Shown: positions 30,517-40,920 of the stretch, piece after piece
How the letters are laid out: each line of letters starts with the position of its first letter
Numbering within the stretch: position 1 is the first letter of the stretch
Origin: Rhodocyclaceae bacterium
Lineage (GTDB): Bacteria > Pseudomonadota > Gammaproteobacteria > Burkholderiales > Rhodocyclaceae
Reading direction: 5' to 3'
DNA: 64,000 nucleotides
Assembly: GCA_018883265.1 (NCBI GenBank)
Contig: VEQK01000001.1
Location: forward strand, 1 to 64,000
Notes under the pieces: model-generated
Seen by the model: only the letters and a program-made list of their open reading frames with translations
The model's database searches: none
What the model was told of the DNA's origin: nothing
Program-made: the position numbers and the translations under genes

Positions 30517-32706
30517 ATGTTTATGAATCTGAAATTACGTTCATTGATGTTGCTGATGTTGTCGCTGCCGGCGATGCATCCGGTTTATGCACAGTCTGAG
30601 GCACAGCAGCCTGCCCCCGTTCCGCTGGTCGGCAACGCTGCAGGTGAACAGGCGACGATTACGCTTGCCTTTCAAGGCACCGAGATAGAACCCGTCGCTG
30701 CAGCTGTTGCCAAGGCAACAGGGCAATCGATTATTGTTGACCCGCGGGTTAAGGGAAAGATTTCATTGACGACCCCGAGACCGGTATCGCGTCAAGGGGC
30801 TCTGGATCTTTTCTCGTCAGCGCTGCGCTCGGCCGGTTTTGCCTTGGTGCAGGTGAATGGCATTTATCGTGTGGTCCCCGAGGCAGATGCCAAGATCCAG
30901 GGTAATACGGTGCTCACCCAGACAAATCCCGAAGGCGATCAGGTGGTGACCCGGGTGTTCAAGATTAAACAGGATTCGGCAACCAATCTGGTCAACGTAC
31001 TGAAGCCGTTGCTGACACCCAATAGTTCTATTTCAGCCAACCCAGGCAACAACACGATTATCGTTACTGATTACGCCAGTAACGTGAAGCGTGTCGCCAA
31101 ACTGATTGACTCGATGGACGAGCCGACCGTTGGCGACGTACAGACGATTCACTTGCGCTATGGCGTAGCGATTGATGTGGCCAGTATTCTCAATAAGGTT
31201 GTGGAAACCACGACCAATCCGGCCGATGCTGCGGGCGGCAAGACCGTCGTGATTGCCGAACCTCGTAGTAATTCTATCCTGGTCAAATCATCGAATCCGG
31301 AAAAAATCCGACAGATTCGCAGCCTGATTGCCCGGATCGATACGCCAACAGCCAGTAGCGGCAATATCTGGGTGGTGCCGCTGAAAAATGCGGAGGCATC
31401 AAAGCTGGCCGTGACATTGCGGGCGATTGTTGCGGCGGATAATACATTTTCCCAGCAGGCAGGTGTCAGTAATGCAGGGACGACAAGCACCCAGCCGGGC
31501 AATACCCAGCAGCCCAATCAGCCAGTGACGCCTCAGGGCGGCGCCGCCGGTCAGGCGGGGTCAGGTTCCATGTCTGCGGCAGCAACGAGCGGTCTCACCA
31601 GCACCAGTGCGCCGTCGGTCGGCGGCCTGATTCAGGCCGATCCGCCAACCAATTCGCTCATTATCACGGCATCTGAACCGTACTACCGCCATTTGCGCCA
31701 GATTATCGATCAGCTTGATAAACGCCGGACGCAGGTCTATGTCGAAGCGATGATTGCTGAAGTGGCTTCGAACAGTAGTGCCCAGTTGGGCATACAGTGG
31801 CAGGGCATTATCAATGCGGGGGGGCAGAATGTGCCGTTCGGCGGCACGAATTATGGCGCCGGCAACCAGAACATTTTCGACTTGAGTAAGTTCTCCGCCT
31901 GTCTGCTCAACCCGGCGGCTTGCGTCGGCTCGACATCAGCGATTACGCCGGCCAATGGCCTCAATGTGGGGATGCTTTCCAAGTTCGGTGGTAACTACAC
32001 CATGTCAGCCCTGATTCAGGCGATGGATACCGAAAAGGGATTCCGGGTGCTCTCCACGCCAAATCTTGTGACCCTGGACAATGAAGAGGCGCGGATTATG
32101 GTGGGCAAGAACGTGCCGATTCTGTCGGGTTCCTACACGACGAATGCGACATCCCAGACAACACCGTTTCAGACGTATAACCGGCAGGATATCGGCATCC
32201 TGCTGCGTGTACGCCCTCAAATCGCGCATAACGGTACAGTGAAGCTGACGGTGTATCAGGAGGTGTCCACTCTTGAAAGCCAGGATCCGCGAATTATTCA
32301 GACGCAGGGCTACACCATCAATAAGCGCAATATCGAATCGAACATCATTGTTGATGACGGCCAAATGTTCGTGATTGGCGGCCTGATCGATGATAATTAC
32401 AGTGATTTATCGGATGGGGTGCCTTTCCTCAAGGATATTCCCCTCATCGGGCAGCTTTTCCGGTATGACTCCAAGTCCCGCCAAAAGCTTAACCTGATGG
32501 TTTTTCTGCGCCCATATATCATTAAAGACACCAGAGCAGGCGAGGAGCTGACGGCTAACCGGTATGACTTCATGCAGGACAGGCAGGATGAGTTCAAGCA
32601 GTTGCCGATGCTTCTGCCGAAGGAAAACCTGCCAACGATGGACAACGTGTCGAAGCCCCTGACCCACCCGGGCAAGATTCAGCAAGCACCAACATTGAAA
32701 CCCTAA
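30517..32706 (+). CDS. gspD: Type II secretion system secretin GspD
   Basis: N0-N3 repeats, secretin VPILSGSYTTN...GILLRVRPQIAHNGTVKLTVYQEVS...VDDGQMFVIGGLIDD. Confidence 0.95.
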   Translation: MFMNLKLRSLMLLMLSLPAMHPVYAQSEAQQPAPVPLVGNAAGEQATITLAFQGTEIEPVAAAVAKATGQSIIVDPRVKGKISLTTPRPVSRQGALDLFSSALRSAGFALVQVNGIYRVVPEADAKIQGNTVLTQTNPEGDQVVTRVFKIKQDSATNLVNVLKPLLTPNSSISANPGNNTIIVTDYASNVKRVAKLIDSMDEPTVGDVQTIHLRYGVAIDVASILNKVVETTTNPADAAGGKTVVIAEPRSNSILVKSSNPEKIRQIRSLIARIDTPTASSGNIWVVPLKNAEASKLAVTLRAIVAADNTFSQQAGVSNAGTTSTQPGNTQQPNQPVTPQGGAAGQAGSGSMSAAATSGLTSTSAPSVGGLIQADPPTNSLIITASEPYYRHLRQIIDQLDKRRTQVYVEAMIAEVASNSSAQLGIQWQGIINAGGQNVPFGGTNYGAGNQNIFDLSKFSACLLNPAACVGSTSAITPANGLNVGMLSKFGGNYTMSALIQAMDTEKGFRVLSTPNLVTLDNEEARIMVGKNVPILSGSYTTNATSQTTPFQTYNRQDIGILLRVRPQIAHNGTVKLTVYQEVSTLESQDPRIIQTQGYTINKRNIESNIIVDDGQMFVIGGLIDDNYSDLSDGVPFLKDIPLIGQLFRYDSKSRQKLNLMVFLRPYIIKDTRAGEELTANRYDFMQDRQDEFKQLPMLLPKENLPTMDNVSKPLTHPGKIQQAPTLKP

Positions 32707-32712
32707 GACCTT

Positions 32713-34116
32713 ATGCAGCGCGTACCATTTGCATTTGCCAAAGCGAACGAGGTTCTTCTGGAATGGGATCCGGCGCTTGGGTTGCCTGTGCTGCTGCATA
32801 CAGCCAATACGCCGTATGCTGTCATTCAGGAAGTCTGTCGCTTGAATGGCCCGATACAACGCCGTCGTGCAGATGCGGACACGGTGCGCCATAAGATTAA
32901 CGAGAGCTACGCCAAGGCCGACCAGAATGCGGCGCAGGTCGTGGACGAAGTCGGTGAAACGCTCGATCTCAGCAAGTTGTTGCAGGAGTTGCCCGAGTCG
33001 GTCGATCTGCTGGAAAATACCGACAATGCTCCGGTGATCCGCATGATCAATAGCCTGTTACGCCAGGCGACACGGGACGGTGCGTCGGATATCCATCTGG
33101 AGGCCTTTGAACGCCAGTCCATGGTGCGATTTCGTGTCGATGGCAACCTCCGCGATGTGGTAGAGATGCGCCGAGATTTGCATGCGGCATTGGTGTCGCG
33201 CATCAAGATTATGGCGTCACTGGATATTGCCGAGAAACGTTTGCCGCAGGATGGCCGTATTTCTGTCCGGGTTGGTGGCCGCGCCATTGATATCCGCGTG
33301 TCAACGCTACCGACGGCACATGGTGAACGGGTGGTGCTGCGACTGCTGGAAAAAAATTACGAAAAACTCGACTTACGGGCTTTGGGCATGGCTGATGATA
33401 CCTTCGCCAGCTTCGATAAGCTCTTGCACAAGCCACACGGAATCGTTCTGGTCACCGGGCCAACCGGCAGCGGTAAGACCACAACGCTTTATGCATCGCT
33501 GCTCAGTCTGCGTTCGAATACCAGTAACATTATGACGGTTGAAGATCCGATTGAGTATGACCTCGAAGGGATCGGCCAGACACAGGTGAATCCACGAATC
33601 GAAATGAGCTTTGCCCGAGCATTGAGGGCAATTCTTCGTCAGGATCCGGATATTGTGATGATCGGGGAAATCCGGGACCTCGAAACGGCGCAGATTGCCG
33701 TTCAGGCGTCACTGACGGGGCATCTGGTGCTGGCGACACTGCATACCAACGATGCCCCTTCGGCAGTCACGCGTTTAATTGACATGGGTATCGAGCCTTT
33801 TCTGCTGGCGTCATCGCTACTGGGGGTTCTGGGTCAACGCCTGATTCGCTTGTCTTGTTCCGCTTGCCAAGGGCGGGGATGTGACGCCTGCGCACAAAGT
33901 GGCTACGCTGGCCGTGCCGGTATCTATGAGTTGATGCAGGTCACGGAACCGCTGCGCGAACTGATTCACGCTCATGCTGCGGAAGCCGAATTACGTAAAC
34001 AGGCGTGTCTCGATGGCATGCGTACGCTGACCGAAGATTGTCAGCGCTGGGTAGATAGTGGTGCGACGACCCGTGAGGAAATGATGCGGGTCACCGGCAG
34101 CGTGCATCTCGATTAA
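32713..34116 (+). CDS. gspE: Type II secretion ATPase GspE
   Basis: GPTGSGKTTTLYASL Walker A, IMTVEDPIEYDLEGIGQTQVN, LRQDPDIVMIGEIRD. Confidence 0.95.
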   Translation: MQRVPFAFAKANEVLLEWDPALGLPVLLHTANTPYAVIQEVCRLNGPIQRRRADADTVRHKINESYAKADQNAAQVVDEVGETLDLSKLLQELPESVDLLENTDNAPVIRMINSLLRQATRDGASDIHLEAFERQSMVRFRVDGNLRDVVEMRRDLHAALVSRIKIMASLDIAEKRLPQDGRISVRVGGRAIDIRVSTLPTAHGERVVLRLLEKNYEKLDLRALGMADDTFASFDKLLHKPHGIVLVTGPTGSGKTTTLYASLLSLRSNTSNIMTVEDPIEYDLEGIGQTQVNPRIEMSFARALRAILRQDPDIVMIGEIRDLETAQIAVQASLTGHLVLATLHTNDAPSAVTRLIDMGIEPFLLASSLLGVLGQRLIRLSCSACQGRGCDACAQSGYAGRAGIYELMQVTEPLRELIHAHAAEAELRKQACLDGMRTLTEDCQRWVDSGATTREEMMRVTGSVHLD

Positions 34117-34131
34117 CGAGACCTCAAGCCG

Positions 34132-35352
34132 ATGCAGCGATTCCGTTTTGAAGCGATCACTTACGATGGCCAGACCGAAAAGGGTGTGGTGGAAAGTGAC
34201 GCGATCAAATCAGCACGCCAACAGTTATTGGCACGCGGTCTCGTGCCGATATCGGTAGAACTGGATGGCGCCGGAGCAGGGGCAGCAGGCGTATCGGGAT
34301 TGCTATTCAAGCGCAAGGGCATTAGTGCAACCGACTTGGCAGTGATCACCAAGCAGTTCGCGTTACTGGTTCGTTCAGGGTTGCCGCTGGATGAAGCGCT
34401 GCGGTTGTTGGCAGAAGAGTCGCCGAAGCAGGTTGCGCGGGATGTTCTGGCTGAAATCGTACATGAGTTGCAATCGGGGGTGCCGCTCTCCCGTGCGCTG
34501 GCAAGCCAGCCGGCGACCTTTGATACGCTCTATCAGTCTGTGGTTGCCGCTGCCGAACATTCAGGATTGATGGCGCCCGTGCTCACGCAGTTTGCGACCT
34601 TTCTGGAAAAGCGTCAGGCCATGAAGCAGAAAGTTGTTGCAGCGATGGTCTATCCCGTGATGCTCATTGCCGTCTCATTTCTGGTGATGACGGTATTAAT
34701 GGTCTATGTCATTCCGCAGGTCACCCGGGTATTTGAAAGTACGCGTCAGAAGTTGCCGCTGACGACGGAAATCGTGATGTCAATTTCTTCTTTTCTGGCG
34801 GAGTGGGGCTGGCTGTTAGTGGTGGCGGTTCTGGGATTGGTTTGGGTTGTGCGGCACGCCTTGCAGAATCCATCAGTAAGACTCGATGTTGATAGCCGTG
34901 CATTGTCGATGCCGGTGATTGGCCCATTGATTCTGGCCTATGAGACAGCGCGTTTCGCCAACACCATGTCGATGCTGGTTGCGGCGAATGTGCCGATTTT
35001 ATCCGCCCTGAGGAGTGCCCGCGACACGCTCAGGAACTCTTATCTCAGATCGGTCGTTGATGCCGCTGAAATGCGGGTACGTGAGGGAAGTACCCTGGCC
35101 AGAGCCCTGGGTGCCCAGGGTGTGTTTTCGCCCCTGTTCATACATATGATCCGCTCGGGTGAAGCCACGGGTCAGCTCGCAGATATGCTGCGCTTTGGCG
35201 CAGACAATGCCGAAGTCGATGCCGAGCAGACCACCCGTGTTTTTACCAGCATTCTCGAGCCCGCCATGATTTTACTGATGGGCGTCATGGTGCTCTTCAT
35301 CGTCATGGCCGTGATGCAGCCAATTCTCGAAATGAACGCGGGAATTCGCTGA
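34132..35352 (+). CDS. gspF: Type II secretion inner-membrane protein GspF
   Basis: TKQFALLVRSGLPLDEALRLL, KVVAAMVYPVMLIAVSFLV, FSPLFIHMIRSGEATGQLADML. Confidence 0.95.
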   Translation: MQRFRFEAITYDGQTEKGVVESDAIKSARQQLLARGLVPISVELDGAGAGAAGVSGLLFKRKGISATDLAVITKQFALLVRSGLPLDEALRLLAEESPKQVARDVLAEIVHELQSGVPLSRALASQPATFDTLYQSVVAAAEHSGLMAPVLTQFATFLEKRQAMKQKVVAAMVYPVMLIAVSFLVMTVLMVYVIPQVTRVFESTRQKLPLTTEIVMSISSFLAEWGWLLVVAVLGLVWVVRHALQNPSVRLDVDSRALSMPVIGPLILAYETARFANTMSMLVAANVPILSALRSARDTLRNSYLRSVVDAAEMRVREGSTLARALGAQGVFSPLFIHMIRSGEATGQLADMLRFGADNAEVDAEQTTRVFTSILEPAMILLMGVMVLFIVMAVMQPILEMNAGIR

Positions 35353-35354
35353 TC

Positions 35355-36218
35355 ATGCAGCTATGGCTCGTGCGCGATGCCCAGACACCGGTTCAGCAAA
35401 TTGAGCTGACGCCCTGGCGCATCTTCAAGTGGCTGTGCGTCAGTACGCTATTGCTGGCGATGCTTAACCTCCTGGCCAACGGCCTTTTGGTAGCTCTGGG
35501 ATTAGACGATAGTGCGCAAAAGCAGGCCCTGTCGGAGGCGCAGTATGAACGCAAGCTCATTGAGCTTGAGGCGCAGTTGGCCGAGATGAATGCACGTCTC
35601 AAAGGGATGGATGCGACACGCCAACAAATGATTCAGGACCAACCACTATCCCCGGGTGGGATCATTGCGCCCGCAGCGACCCCTGTACCGGTTGCGCCTA
35701 CGCCGGGTGGCCAGGGTGGGCCGATGTTAAGCCAGACGGTTTTGCCGCCCGATCGTTCATTTGCAACGCGCATCCACCAGCTTGAACTGGCAACGCTGAA
35801 TGTCAAAGTCCGTTCCGAACAAGTGTCGGAACAGATGCAGGTCTTACAGGAATACAGGTTAGCCTCACCGACAGGTTATCCATTGCCTTATCAGGCCATA
35901 ATGACCAGCGCACCGGGATTCCGCATGGATCCGCTCACCGGTCAGAATAGCTGGCATGCCGGCACCGATTATGGGGCATATCCGGGAACCCCGATTTTGG
36001 CGACGGGTGATGGTTATGTGGTTCGCGCCGATTGGGATGATGAATTCGGCAATGTGGTGGAGATTTCACATCCAGGCGTCAATATGGTGACGCGTTATGC
36101 GCACGCCCAGGAAATTTACGTCAAGATGGGGCAGCGTGTGAGCAAAGGCGAAGCGATTGCGAGTGTTGGGTCTACCGGCCGTTCAACCGGACCCCACTTG
36201 CACTATGAAGTGCGTTAG
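35355..36218 (+). CDS. M23/LytM family metallopeptidase, single TM
   Basis: SWHAGTDYGAYPGTPILATGDGYVV, HPGVNMVTRYAH, GPHLHYEV; stop immediately after HLHYEVR. Confidence 0.9.
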   Translation: MQLWLVRDAQTPVQQIELTPWRIFKWLCVSTLLLAMLNLLANGLLVALGLDDSAQKQALSEAQYERKLIELEAQLAEMNARLKGMDATRQQMIQDQPLSPGGIIAPAATPVPVAPTPGGQGGPMLSQTVLPPDRSFATRIHQLELATLNVKVRSEQVSEQMQVLQEYRLASPTGYPLPYQAIMTSAPGFRMDPLTGQNSWHAGTDYGAYPGTPILATGDGYVVRADWDDEFGNVVEISHPGVNMVTRYAHAQEIYVKMGQRVSKGEAIASVGSTGRSTGPHLHYEVR

Positions 36219-36242
36219 AAACCTGCGCGCCAGCAGGCGTGT

Positions 36243-37022
36243 TTAAAAGACCAGGCGGTAGGAATCGCCCTGGCGTTTGCCGATGAGATTGAGTAGCCCG
36301 GTGAGCGCTTCTTTCATTTCCGGAGTCGCGCTGGCTTCGCCCTGGCCGGTTGCACTGTGTCGGCTCAATGTGCCATGCGCTTGAAGTAGCAAGGGCCCTT
36401 TGCTGGTGTTCAGCGTGTAATTCACGCCCTCTTTGTTGAGTTCAGCCTGTACATCATAGCTTCCGAGCGGTTGAATTTGGCTGATGGGGCTAATCAGCTC
36501 ATTGAGGCTGACCCGAATATTGCCAGCAGCATTGTCATCCTGAAAAACCAGATCGTTCCAGCGCGCACCGAGTTGTCCGCGCGGGTGCAGTAGTGTCCAC
36601 GGGGCGCCCAGAACCTCAAGTATTTCGGCGGGTAGCTGGGCTTCGTTATCCTCGATCCGAATTTCCCCGGGTTTGACATCTATTCGCAAGGGTTTGATCA
36701 AAGCGGGAGTCTGGATGGCGATTTGGCAGCCCGGGCTGAAGATCTGGCACGACACGTTCCAGTGAAGACGTTCGGTGACAGCAAGCGCAGGGCGGCAACC
36801 TTTGCCATCAATGCTCGGCTCAGAAAAACCCACGGCGGCACTGCCTTGCCAGATGCTTCCGGCAGGGCTCTCGATGAGGACTTTACACTGGGTTTGTGCG
36901 CCAACCGAGGAGAACAGCCAGCGCGCCGGTAGCTGCCATAAAAGGACACCGAGTCCGACAATGAGGGCGCCCCCCCAGAAAATCCACTGGGGTATGCCAG
37001 GAGTGTTGAGTCGCAACGTCAT
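36243..37022 (-). CDS. gspN: Type II secretion system protein N
   Basis: Short N-TM plus beta-rich periplasmic domain; position after gspM. Confidence 0.8.
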   Translation of the reverse strand: MTLRLNTPGIPQWIFWGGALIVGLGVLLWQLPARWLFSSVGAQTQCKVLIESPAGSIWQGSAAVGFSEPSIDGKGCRPALAVTERLHWNVSCQIFSPGCQIAIQTPALIKPLRIDVKPGEIRIEDNEAQLPAEILEVLGAPWTLLHPRGQLGARWNDLVFQDDNAAGNIRVSLNELISPISQIQPLGSYDVQAELNKEGVNYTLNTSKGPLLLQAHGTLSRHSATGQGEASATPEMKEALTGLLNLIGKRQGDSYRLVF

Positions 37023-37681
37023 GGTGCTAGCGCCTGGCTCTGTTGGAGCGTGCCACGAACCGAAACGGTCTCTGGTTGATCCATGGCCTTCAGGGTGAGT
37101 TGCGTTGGATAAACCTGCCAACGGTGGGCGATTTCATCGAGAAAATCGACCCACTGTCCGAAGGCCGCCTGATCCACCTGGATTTCGATGCCAACACCGC
37201 TGTCCAGATTGAGACGCAGGATGTTGGGAACGATGCCACGGTTTTGCAGAATTACCCGCATGGTTTCAAGATCATTGTCAGTCAACACAGGAACGGAAGA
37301 TGAAGTGTTGACGGTGTTTTTACTATCGTGAATGAGGGATTCGATGGCATTGAGCTGTGCCGCTTTGAGTGCCAAGCTGCTGGCAAGCGCCGAGATCTGA
37401 AGATTGACCGCCAGAAGTAGGGCAACGGCAAGGATGGGGGCAATCACGGTCAACGCTAACTTCTGACCGTGTTGTTGCAGCCAGACACGCAAGTCGCTCA
37501 GGGTCATTGTCCGTTCGCGGCGGATTAGCTGACGCAGGCGATGAAACGCGCTGGCGACAGACGCCTTGACCGACTTCATGTCAACCTGCTGGGTACGCGC
37601 GCGCTGTAAAGCCGCGGCACCATGTTTTGCCCATTCGAGCAGCTGATTTCGATACGCAGCCAATCGTTGCCGATAGTTCAT
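37019..37681 (-). CDS. gspM: Type II secretion system protein M
   Basis: TM followed by VGIEIQVDQAAFGQWVDFLDEIA; overlaps gspL and gspN. Confidence 0.82.
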   Translation of the reverse strand: MNYRQRLAAYRNQLLEWAKHGAAALQRARTQQVDMKSVKASVASAFHRLRQLIRRERTMTLSDLRVWLQQHGQKLALTVIAPILAVALLLAVNLQISALASSLALKAAQLNAIESLIHDSKNTVNTSSSVPVLTDNDLETMRVILQNRGIVPNILRLNLDSGVGIEIQVDQAAFGQWVDFLDEIAHRWQVYPTQLTLKAMDQPETVSVRGTLQQSQALAP

Positions 37682-38946
37682 GGGCGTGTTCCTTCGCCCA
37701 TCAGGCCGGCATAGGGTAGAAGCTGGTATTCGTTTCGCCCCAGCGAAATAACCGCCATATCCAGCGCGCGCGCGTGCCGTTCCAGCTTGGCAGGATCAGG
37801 CACCCCTTTCATGTTACGAAGTGTGAAGCGCAACCCATCCGTCTGATAAGTCACACTCTCGAGTAGGCCGCTCGGGTAGTTGCTGAGTAGCAACTGAAGT
37901 TTGCCAGCCATCGGTACGAAATCACCCGGTGTGTCTTTCCCGAGAATGTGCATTTTGGCGGCCGCCTGTTTGATGAAAGCGGGCAAAACGGGTTGGTTGG
38001 CAGCGATGGGGTTGAGCAGGTGCTGACGGGCTGTTTCTTCAGTGGTTTTTTGCCAACGCCAGTTGCTGATACCAAGGACGCCAAGGTAAATAGCGCTGCC
38101 AGCCAGATAAACGGCGCAACTAAGGGCGGCCAGTTGAAAGGGTTTGCGCCAAAGACCCCATTCAATTTTGGGCTGCCAGCGTACGCGTTTTTGAGTGCGT
38201 GTTTTTTTAGGTTGCGCCACAGGCTTCAGGATCAGGTTGATCCTGGTCTTTTCTTTCAGCCAGGCGCAGGCGCGTGGCGCAACCCATGGCCACTCGAAAT
38301 GCTGTTGCTGCGTGTCTGCCGCCTCCTGAGCCAGCGAATTGTCGAGGCTGTCTTGAAGTTCGATCCAGCCAGCCCCCCAGTCATAACCATCTCGGGTAGA
38401 TACCAGCATAAAGCGCTCGACCTGATTGAGCAGAAAAGTCCGCCTCGCGCCTTCCGCCTGGGGGTTGTCGAGCAGCAGGCAGTCGGGAATCATGCTGATA
38501 CTCCGCACAGGCAACGGAGATAGTTGATCGGCAAGCCACTCCATCCATGAGTCGCTGGTCACCGCGATGGTGCGATTGATCGCAGCCGCGCCCGCCTGCG
38601 GGAGTAACACCTGATAACGTAGTGGCGTACGCTGGTCGATCAGATAAGGTTCGGCCAGAGTGGGCAACAGCGCTTCGAGTTTTTTTCCGCTGATAAGCGG
38701 AACACGCGTGTGTATCAGTCGCACATCGATCGTGGGGAGCAAAACCAGGGCTTCATCGGCAAAGGGAATGCCGGAAATAGGGCCAACCCCTGATTCCTGA
38801 ACGCGGAGATCACTCCCGTAGGCCGAGTGTTCAACGAGACACCAGTGAAAGTTGTCGGTTGGCGGTACCAGATCAATATCGCTTGCCCCCGCTTGTTGAA
38901 ATAACCGCGGGTTAACCGGACATTGGATTAGCAGCAGACGGCTCAT
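37678..38946 (-). CDS. gspL: Type II secretion system protein L
   Basis: Actin-like cytoplasmic part (RVPLISGKKLEALLPTLAEPYLIDQRTPLRYQVL) and periplasmic GspL domain; between gspK and gspM. Confidence 0.85.
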   Translation of the reverse strand: MSRLLLIQCPVNPRLFQQAGASDIDLVPPTDNFHWCLVEHSAYGSDLRVQESGVGPISGIPFADEALVLLPTIDVRLIHTRVPLISGKKLEALLPTLAEPYLIDQRTPLRYQVLLPQAGAAAINRTIAVTSDSWMEWLADQLSPLPVRSISMIPDCLLLDNPQAEGARRTFLLNQVERFMLVSTRDGYDWGAGWIELQDSLDNSLAQEAADTQQQHFEWPWVAPRACAWLKEKTRINLILKPVAQPKKTRTQKRVRWQPKIEWGLWRKPFQLAALSCAVYLAGSAIYLGVLGISNWRWQKTTEETARQHLLNPIAANQPVLPAFIKQAAAKMHILGKDTPGDFVPMAGKLQLLLSNYPSGLLESVTYQTDGLRFTLRNMKGVPDPAKLERHARALDMAVISLGRNEYQLLPYAGLMGEGTRP

Positions 38947-39908
38947 TCTTTGAGGGTGCTATAAAAGCGGGTGCTGATGATTTGTGTGAGGGAGTTTGAT
39001 AGACCGGTTGCTGTCTGCCCTGAACTCCCGGCAGCAGCGCGGCGCACGATGGATTGTCCCACATACAGGGCTTCGCCAAAGCGGACTTCCGAGCGGGCGA
39101 TAAAAAAACCGGTTTTTACATCGATCAGCGGATTTTCGCCGGTTTGGCTGACGCCGATACGCGTCAGCAGGTTTCGAGCATCCAGGGTCGATTTCAAGGG
39201 GGCCTGGAGGCGGCCGCTGATAAATGCACTCGCCTGACTGGTACTCATGCCCTGAAAGAGGGCGCGGAGCACATCTGTGCCGGCCGTATTGATGTTCACA
39301 GGGGTGCTTTCAGGTAAGGCGGTGATGGCGCCTCTGAGGCGCTGCAGGGCATACTCGTTAAATCCGTTAAACCCCGACAGGTCGTTGATGTCCCTGAATC
39401 GGTAACCTGATTTGGCCAGGTAATTGGCGACTTGCACACCCAGCGTTCGATCAAGACCCGAGTTTTCAAGCAAGCGTTGAAATACAGCCAGTGCCTGCGT
39501 GTTGGTTGTGCTGTTAGTGTCTACCAGGCTGTTCAGGTTGAAGCGGCTTTGGGCATCGATCACCTGACCGACCAGTGAGACATGACGAATTTCCTGAGGG
39601 ATGTCGACGCCACGCAGAAAATCGGCAATTTTGGTGTCGGCCAGAGGGATAGACCATGGCTCACCCAGATGATCGGTCGACGTTGCGCGACTATCTTCGG
39701 CCAAGACAAATCGCGCAAAATCGGTCGCGGCGATATGTAACCATTCGGCTTGGCGGCGATCACGTTGATATTCGAGTTGTCGAATGGATAAATGTTGCTG
39801 CCAGATCAGGCTTGACAGAATAATCGTTGCCAAGACCATGACGATCAAGGCAGTGAGCGTGGCAGAGCCGCGCTGAGACGAACCCCGGCCATGTAAAAGC
39901 CGGCTCAT
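38943..39908 (-). CDS. gspK: Type II secretion minor pseudopilin GspK
   Basis: RGSATLTALIVMVLATIILSSLIWQ; FNLNSLVD; INTAGTDVLRALFQGM. Confidence 0.9.
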   Translation of the reverse strand: MSRLLHGRGSSQRGSATLTALIVMVLATIILSSLIWQQHLSIRQLEYQRDRRQAEWLHIAATDFARFVLAEDSRATSTDHLGEPWSIPLADTKIADFLRGVDIPQEIRHVSLVGQVIDAQSRFNLNSLVDTNSTTNTQALAVFQRLLENSGLDRTLGVQVANYLAKSGYRFRDINDLSGFNGFNEYALQRLRGAITALPESTPVNINTAGTDVLRALFQGMSTSQASAFISGRLQAPLKSTLDARNLLTRIGVSQTGENPLIDVKTGFFIARSEVRFGEALYVGQSIVRRAAAGSSGQTATGLSNSLTQIISTRFYSTLKE

Positions 39909-40486
39909 CGAAACCCTCCGGCAAGGCACGTCCGGGTTACGGGCTGCTCGTTGCCGCCCTGATTGGCCGCAAGAAACCACAGCACCCGAAGACCTTTAAC
40001 GGGGAATGTCTTGTTGGGGGCGTCAGAGAGAACCGTCACGTCCTGCCGCACGATCTGCGGGCCAATCAGTTGCAGATCGACCTGGCTATATCCCGCGTCC
40101 GGGGAGGTGGTAACAGATCGCCAGGCCTCTAGCGCTTTTTCCTTGTTTGGGAAACCCGGGGAGAGAGCTCGGTATAGGCCATCAGCTTGGCTGCGATAAC
40201 CGATGACTTGCCAGGCAGGAATGCCGCTGGCGGTATCGTGGCGTAGCCACCAGATACTGCGCGTGCCCAGCGCAACAGGTTGACCGACGGCATCGTCAAC
40301 CACCATGGCTAAGCAATCACGATCAAGCAGGGTTAACGCATAGTGCAGGTCGCGCTGCTGATTGGCATGGCTTTCCAGACGTTCCTTGCCCCGAACCAGG
40401 CCATCCAGCCCGCGCCAAGCCATAAGCCCAATAATGCCCATGATGACCAGCGCTATCATCATCTCGATGAGGGTAAAACCTTTCAT
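39905..40486 (-). CDS. gspJ: Type II secretion minor pseudopilin GspJ
   Basis: MKGFTLIEMMIALVIMGIIGLMAWRGLDGLV. Confidence 0.9.
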   Translation of the reverse strand: MKGFTLIEMMIALVIMGIIGLMAWRGLDGLVRGKERLESHANQQRDLHYALTLLDRDCLAMVVDDAVGQPVALGTRSIWWLRHDTASGIPAWQVIGYRSQADGLYRALSPGFPNKEKALEAWRSVTTSPDAGYSQVDLQLIGPQIVRQDVTVLSDAPNKTFPVKGLRVLWFLAANQGGNEQPVTRTCLAGGFR

Positions 40487-40512
40487 GCGTGAACCCCGGG
40501 TTCGCGCGCACA

Positions 40513-40920
40513 TCAGAAGTTTCCGCCCCGGATGTTGGGCAGTAGTGCCGTGAGCCAGGCAAGCTTGGTTCGACTTTCGGTAGGCGCACCGTCATCCATG
40601 TACACCGTGATATCGATGCGCTTGAAATTGGGGTTGGCGCTGTTGGAAACCTTTTGCTCGCAAATGAGCGCAACGTGGCCTTGTTGGCAAGGTATGGTGC
40701 GTGTACCTACTTCCGGCCATGAATTCTGCATATACATCTGATTCAATGTATTGTCCGCACTGATTAATGCCAGACTACGAACCGAAACCGCCTGCTGGGT
40801 ATCGGTGTCACTGCTTAATGCACGCATTGCGGAAATCAACACGATTGCCAGAATGGCCATGCCTACCAGCACTTCAATCAGTGCTATGCCGCGCTGGCGA
40901 TGCGCACTTGACCCCTGCAT
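40513..40920 (-). CDS. gspI: Type II secretion minor pseudopilin GspI
   Basis: RGIALIEVLVGMAILAIVLISAMRAL. Confidence 0.9.
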   Translation of the reverse strand: MQGSSAHRQRGIALIEVLVGMAILAIVLISAMRALSSDTDTQQAVSVRSLALISADNTLNQMYMQNSWPEVGTRTIPCQQGHVALICEQKVSNSANPNFKRIDITVYMDDGAPTESRTKLAWLTALLPNIRGGNF

